Assembly (NCBI RefSeq): GCF_030866825.1
Contig: NZ_CP133020.1
Span: 2,976,001 to 3,040,000, forward strand
DNA: 64,000 nt
Reading direction: 5' to 3'
From: Rathayibacter sp. SW19
GTDB lineage: Bacteria > Actinomycetota > Actinomycetes > Actinomycetales > Microbacteriaceae
The translations under genes were made by a program, and so were the position numbers. Shown piece by piece: positions 60,970 through 64,000 of this stretch. The notes beneath the pieces were generated by a model. The model ran no database searches and was not told the origin of the DNA. It saw only the letters and a list, made by a program, of their open reading frames with translations. Position 1 is the first letter of the stretch; each line of letters begins with the position of its first letter.

Positions 60970-61674
60970 TTAGGAATGAGTGCCATTCTCAATTCGACGG
61001 CGTCGCGGCGACTCACTGGCGAGCGCCATCAGCGCAGGAATGATCTTTTCGAACGCGCGCGCCCGGTGGCTATGCGCAGTTTTTTCTGCTGCGGTCAACT
61101 CCGCGGATGTTGTCGTGCCTCCAGCAGGAATGAAGACCGGGTCATAGCCGAAGCCGTTCTCCCCCCGCGCGGACCGCGCGATCGAGCCGGGCCAGATTCC
61201 TTCCACGACGGTTTCGGATGCCGTCGCACCCGTCGCTGTCGTTGCATCCGTCGCATCCCCGACTCCCGCTCCCGGCACGACGAGGGCGATGGTCGCGGTG
61301 AAGTGGGCACCGCGGTTCTCGTCGCGCACGTCGGCGAGCTGGTCCAGCAACAATGCACGATTTGCCCGGTCGTCACCGTGCTGTCCTGACCAACGGGCGG
61401 AAAAGATGCCGGGCGCACCGCCCAGGATGTCGACGCACACGCCGGAATCGTCTGCGAGCGCGGGCAGACCCGTATGGGCGGATGCTGTGCGCGCTTTGAT
61501 CAGCGCATTCTCTGCGAAACTGGCCCCGTCCTCGATCGGCTCCGGACCGTCGTACGGGATGATTTCGAGCCGCGGCAATGCCCGCCCGAGGATTTGCTGG
61601 AACTCTGCGACCTTGTGGGCGTTGTGGGTCGCCAGTACAACTCGGATCTGCTCGCTCACCGGACCCTCGCTCAC
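60970..61674 (-). CDS. rdgB: XTP/dITP diphosphatase (RdgB/HAM1 family)
   Basis: 234 residues, longer than the usual about 200 because of an insert near residues 133-156 (VPGAGVGDATDATTATGATASET). The family marks are ATHNAHKVAEF at the start, ADDSGVCVDILGGAPGIFSARW and GENGFGYDPVF. It removes non-canonical purine triphosphates. The GTG start overlaps the rph stop; a second GTG at 61659 is possible. Order murI-rph-rdgB is usual in this group. Confidence 0.93.
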   Translation of the reverse strand: MSEGPVSEQIRVVLATHNAHKVAEFQQILGRALPRLEIIPYDGPEPIEDGASFAENALIKARTASAHTGLPALADDSGVCVDILGGAPGIFSARWSGQHGDDRANRALLLDQLADVRDENRGAHFTATIALVVPGAGVGDATDATTATGATASETVVEGIWPGSIARSARGENGFGYDPVFIPAGGTTTSAELTAAEKTAHSHRARAFEKIIPALMALASESPRRRRIENGTHS

Positions 61675-62411
61675 AGAACCGCAGACAACGCTTCGCTTTG
61701 CAGTTGCGCCAGCGTGGTCGTGCCGCCGATTGCGAGGTCAAGCAGTGAATTCAACTCCGAGCGGTCGAACGGGGCTCCTTCTGCGGTGCCCTGTACCTCC
61801 ACGAACAGCCCACGGCCGGTGACAACAACGTTCATATCGGTCTCCGCACGAACATCTTCGACGTATGCCAGATCGAGCATGGGTTCGCCGTCGATGATGC
61901 CGACCGAGACCGCGGACACGCTGTCGATCAACGGCGTGGCTCTCTGGCCGATGAACTTGTGGGCGCGACCCCATTCCAGGGCGTCCGCCAACGCGATATA
62001 TGCACCAGTGATCGCGGCGGTGCGTGTTCCACCATCAGCCTGCAACACGTCACAGTCGAGCACGATCGTGTTCTCACCGACCGCTTTCATGTCAACGACG
62101 GCGCGCAAGCTGCGGCCGATCAGCCGGCTGATCTCGTGAGTGCGTCCGCCGATCTTGCCCTTCACGGATTCACGATCCATCCGATCATTCGTTGAGCGCG
62201 GCAGCATCGAATACTCCGCGGTCACCCAGCCTTTGCCCTTACCCGACATCCAGCGCGGCACACCGTTTGTGAACGATGCCGTGCACAACACTCGCGTGCG
62301 TCCGAACGAGATCAGGGCGCTTCCCTCTGCCTGCTCGCTCCAGCCCCGTTCGATCGTGATGGGGCGCAGTTCATCGACGGTCCGGCCGTCCTTGCGAATG
62401 GTGTCAGTCAT
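61671..62411 (-). CDS. rph: Ribonuclease PH
   Basis: 246 residues matching RNase PH: RKDGRTVDELRPITIERGW at the start, GKGWVTAEYSMLPRSTNDR (phosphate-binding part), GRTHEISRLIGRSLRAVVD and CDVLQADGGTRTAAITGAYIAL. It trims tRNA 3' ends using phosphate. The -10 box TAGGCT begins with the stop codon TAG of murI and lies 6 nt before the rph ATG, so rph can be read separately from murI. Confidence 0.97.
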   Translation of the reverse strand: MTDTIRKDGRTVDELRPITIERGWSEQAEGSALISFGRTRVLCTASFTNGVPRWMSGKGKGWVTAEYSMLPRSTNDRMDRESVKGKIGGRTHEISRLIGRSLRAVVDMKAVGENTIVLDCDVLQADGGTRTAAITGAYIALADALEWGRAHKFIGQRATPLIDSVSAVSVGIIDGEPMLDLAYVEDVRAETDMNVVVTGRGLFVEVQGTAEGAPFDRSELNSLLDLAIGGTTTLAQLQSEALSAVL

Positions 62412-62417
62412 CCATTC

Positions 62418-62423
62418 AGCCTA
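62418..62423 (-). promoter_or_regulatory. -10 box TAGGCT of rph overlapping the murI stop codon
   Basis: On the minus strand the murI stop TAG is followed by GCT, making TAGGCT, then 6 nt and the rph ATG. The layout fits a leaderless promoter built on the stop codon of the gene before. Confidence 0.5.
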
Positions 62424-63260
62424 GCGATCGGGCACCTGCCGAAGTGCGCTCAGTTCGAGAGGGCCGGTCTGCACGGTGTCCACGTGCGAGACTTCTGGGC
62501 CCATGAAGCGATGAGCCAGCCGAAGGAAGTCTGCTGCATCGTCCCCTGTGGCCTCATACCGCACGGTCGGTGTGCTGGCGGCCGTGCGCTCGAGGCCGCG
62601 GCCGACGAGAATGCGATAGACGTCGTTGGCGGTCTCGACATCGCTGGAGACGAGAGTGACACCGTCACCCATCACGTACGAGATCGCGCCTTGCAGGTAG
62701 GGATAGTGCGTGCACCCCAAGACGAGGGTGTCGATATTCGCCTGCCGCAGCGGGCGCAAATAGCCCTCGGCAACGGTCAGTAACTCAGCCCCGCTGGTGA
62801 TGCCGTTCTCCACGAATTCGACGAAGCGCGGGCACGCTTGTGTAAACAGGTGCAGTTCGGGTGCCGCGGCGAAAGCATCCTCGTATGCGCGCGAGTTGAC
62901 GGTGCCGAGCGTGCCGATCACACCGACCCGTCCACTGCGTGTCGCGCTGACCGCCCGGCGCACCGCAGGTTGAATAACTTCGACCACGGGCACCGAATAA
63001 CGTTCACGAGCATCGCGCAGCATCGCGGACGACGCCGTGTTACAGGCGATCACCAGCATCTTCACACCTTGATCGACCAGGGAGTCCAGCGCGTCCAGCG
63101 CATACTGCCGCACCTGAGCGATTGGCTTCGGACCATACGGCGAATGTGCTGTGTCACCGATATACAGGATCGACTCGTTTGGCAACTGATCGCGAACCGC
63201 GCGCGCGACGGTCAGGCCGCCGACCCCTGAGTCGAAAATCCCGATCGGTGCATCTGTCAC
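62421..63260 (-). CDS. murI: Glutamate racemase
   Basis: 279 residues from the GTG at 63260, set by the TAGGCT box 8 nt before it and by the family start APIGIFDSGVGGLTV. The two catalytic Cys are in VIACNTASSA and VLGCTHYPYL. It makes D-glutamate for peptidoglycan. The open frame extends upstream to 63353 but with unnatural composition. Confidence 0.96.
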   Translation of the reverse strand: MTDAPIGIFDSGVGGLTVARAVRDQLPNESILYIGDTAHSPYGPKPIAQVRQYALDALDSLVDQGVKMLVIACNTASSAMLRDARERYSVPVVEVIQPAVRRAVSATRSGRVGVIGTLGTVNSRAYEDAFAAAPELHLFTQACPRFVEFVENGITSGAELLTVAEGYLRPLRQANIDTLVLGCTHYPYLQGAISYVMGDGVTLVSSDVETANDVYRILVGRGLERTAASTPTVRYEATGDDAADFLRLAHRFMGPEVSHVDTVQTGPLELSALRQVPDR

Positions 63261-63268
63261 GATGATCC

Positions 63269-63274
63269 AGCCTA
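63269..63274 (-). promoter_or_regulatory. -10 box TAGGCT of murI, leaderless-type
   Basis: Minus-strand TAGGCT followed by 8 nt and the GTG start of murI. Confidence 0.5.
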
Positions 63275-63361
63275 ATCGCTGCTCGCAGGCGTGTTTTCGA
63301 GCGGACACGGTCCTGGTAGGCGCGGTTCGAGTGCGCACAATTTTGGAACTCACATTATTTT

Positions 63362-63374
63362 GATAGTCACTATC
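63362..63374. promoter_or_regulatory. Operator candidate GATAGT-C-ACTATC
   Basis: A perfect 6-1-6 palindrome upstream of the MFS gene at 63452, in an AT-rich patch. A TetR or MarR-like repressor could bind here; its gene is not in view. Confidence 0.55.
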
Positions 63375-63393
63375 TATTGCATGTCGCCCTTAT

Positions 63394-63422
63394 TTGACAT
63401 ACTCTCGCATTGCATGTTCAAT
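63394..63422 (+). promoter_or_regulatory. Sigma-70-type promoter TTGACA-N17-TTCAAT
   Basis: A consensus -35 box TTGACA (63394-63399) is followed after 17 bp by TTCAAT (63417-63422). The repeat ATTGCATGT lies at 63376-63384 and again at 63409-63417 within and before the spacer. This is the promoter of the MFS gene. Confidence 0.6.
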
Positions 63423-63451
63423 CAGCGGCGACGTGTTATGGGAGGGCGATC

Positions 63452-64000
63452 ATGAATGCAACTGGAAACCGTCGGTGGTGGGCACTCGCGGCGATCACTC
63501 TGGCCATATTGGCGGTCGGACTCGATCTGACCGTGCTGAGCGTCGCGCTGCCGACGCTCGCAACCGCGCTGCACGCATCCGAAGCGGATCTGCAGTGGTT
63601 CTCTGCCGGCTACGCCCTTGCCTTGGCAGCGGCAATGCTACCGGCCGGGGTGCTCGGCGATCGCTTCGGCCGCAAGAAGATCATGCTGATCTCGCTGGTG
63701 CTGTTCGGAATCGGCTCGATCGGATGCGCGTACGCGCCCGACCCCGAACTGTTCATCGCCGCGAGAGTCGTTCTCGGTGTCGCGGGAGCCGGCCTGACAG
63801 TGACGGCGCTCAGCGTCATCACCGTGATCTTCTCGGAGGAGGAGCGGCCGCGTGCGGTCGGCATCTGGGCGGCCGCGAACTTCCTCGCTCTGCCGATCGG
63901 ACCGATTCTCGGCGGCTGGGTTCTTTCCCAGTTCTGGTGGGGCTGGGTGTTCCTGATGAACGTTCCCGTGGTCGCCATCGGCCTCGTCGCGGTGATCGCG
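63452..64000 (+). CDS. MFS exporter, DHA2 type, 5' part
   Basis: The first 183 residues; the gene runs past the right edge. GGAGGG stands before the ATG. Helix 1 carries LAVGLDLTVLSVALPTLATAL, the DHA2 motif (D-x-T-V/I-x-x-VALP), and GDRFGRKKIMLISLVLFGIGS is MFS motif A. EERPRAVGIWAAANFLALPIGPILGGWVLSQFWWGWVFLMNVP matches the antiporter motif C region. Likely drug/proton antiport, under control of the palindrome at 63362. Confidence 0.9.
   Translation, partial: MNATGNRRWWALAAITLAILAVGLDLTVLSVALPTLATALHASEADLQWFSAGYALALAAAMLPAGVLGDRFGRKKIMLISLVLFGIGSIGCAYAPDPELFIAARVVLGVAGAGLTVTALSVITVIFSEEERPRAVGIWAAANFLALPIGPILGGWVLSQFWWGWVFLMNVPVVAIGLVAVIA

Overview
The window is high-GC DNA with actinobacterial gene content and order: clpS-DUF2017, prfB-ftsE-ftsX-smpB with ssrA nearby, murI-rph-rdgB, many GTG starts and many TAnnCT-type -10 boxes 6-9 nt before the start codon. 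This suggests a member of the Microbacteriaceae or a close relative. The family assignment is inferred from gene content, not from a search.

Bases 1 to about 28,570 are the right-hand part of an integrative conjugative element (ICE). Its right edge is the 3' end of a tRNA-Lys(CUU) gene (28501-28573, minus strand), followed inward by an excisionase-like gene and a tyrosine integrase. The left end is outside the window, and no relaxase gene is visible. The element carries: a partial SSB-like gene and a cargo gene (1-966); a 12-gene leftward Tad (Flp-type) pilus operon with a SAF-domain protein, CpaE-like ATPase, TadA, TadB, TadC, a Flp-like pilin, TadE-like proteins, a lipoprotein, a secreted protein, a membrane LysM-BTAD protein and a prepilin peptidase (1164-12638); a rightward control and partition block with an unknown protein, a ParB-like protein and an XRE regulator (13268-15666); and a rightward type IV secretion operon with a bitopic protein, an SLT-M23 cell-wall hydrolase, two DUF6112-like membrane proteins, a TrbL/VirB6-like protein, an SCO6880-like protein, a VirB4-like ATPase, a VirD4-like coupling ATPase and a second SSB-like protein (16492-26509).

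From 28,700 to the end the DNA looks like ordinary chromosome. It holds hisN; a quinone oxidoreductase; an SPW membrane protein with a TetR regulator; two CGNR zinc-finger genes, each divergent from an EamA-type transporter; an alcohol dehydrogenase; an MFS exporter; a PEP-mutase-like enzyme; a DUF2182/DUF1326 pair; a HepT/MNT toxin-antitoxin module; a penicillin-recognising hydrolase lipoprotein; a CrtC/AttH-like protein; ssrA (tmRNA); clpS-DUF2017; a TetR/membrane-protein pair; a SIMPL-domain protein; smpB-ftsX-ftsE-prfB; an MFS transporter; a second, smaller Tad operon (54254-58819); tRNA-Leu(UAG); a DedA protein; a cation diffusion facilitator; rdgB-rph-murI; and the start of another MFS exporter.

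Main points of interest: a full Tad pilus operon carried on a Gram-positive ICE back to back with its conjugation operon; a 23-bp complementary stem formed by the leader and trailer of pre-tmRNA; candidate operators and integrase-arm sites on the ICE; two divergent CGNR-EamA pairs about 6 kb apart; and widespread leaderless-type promoters.
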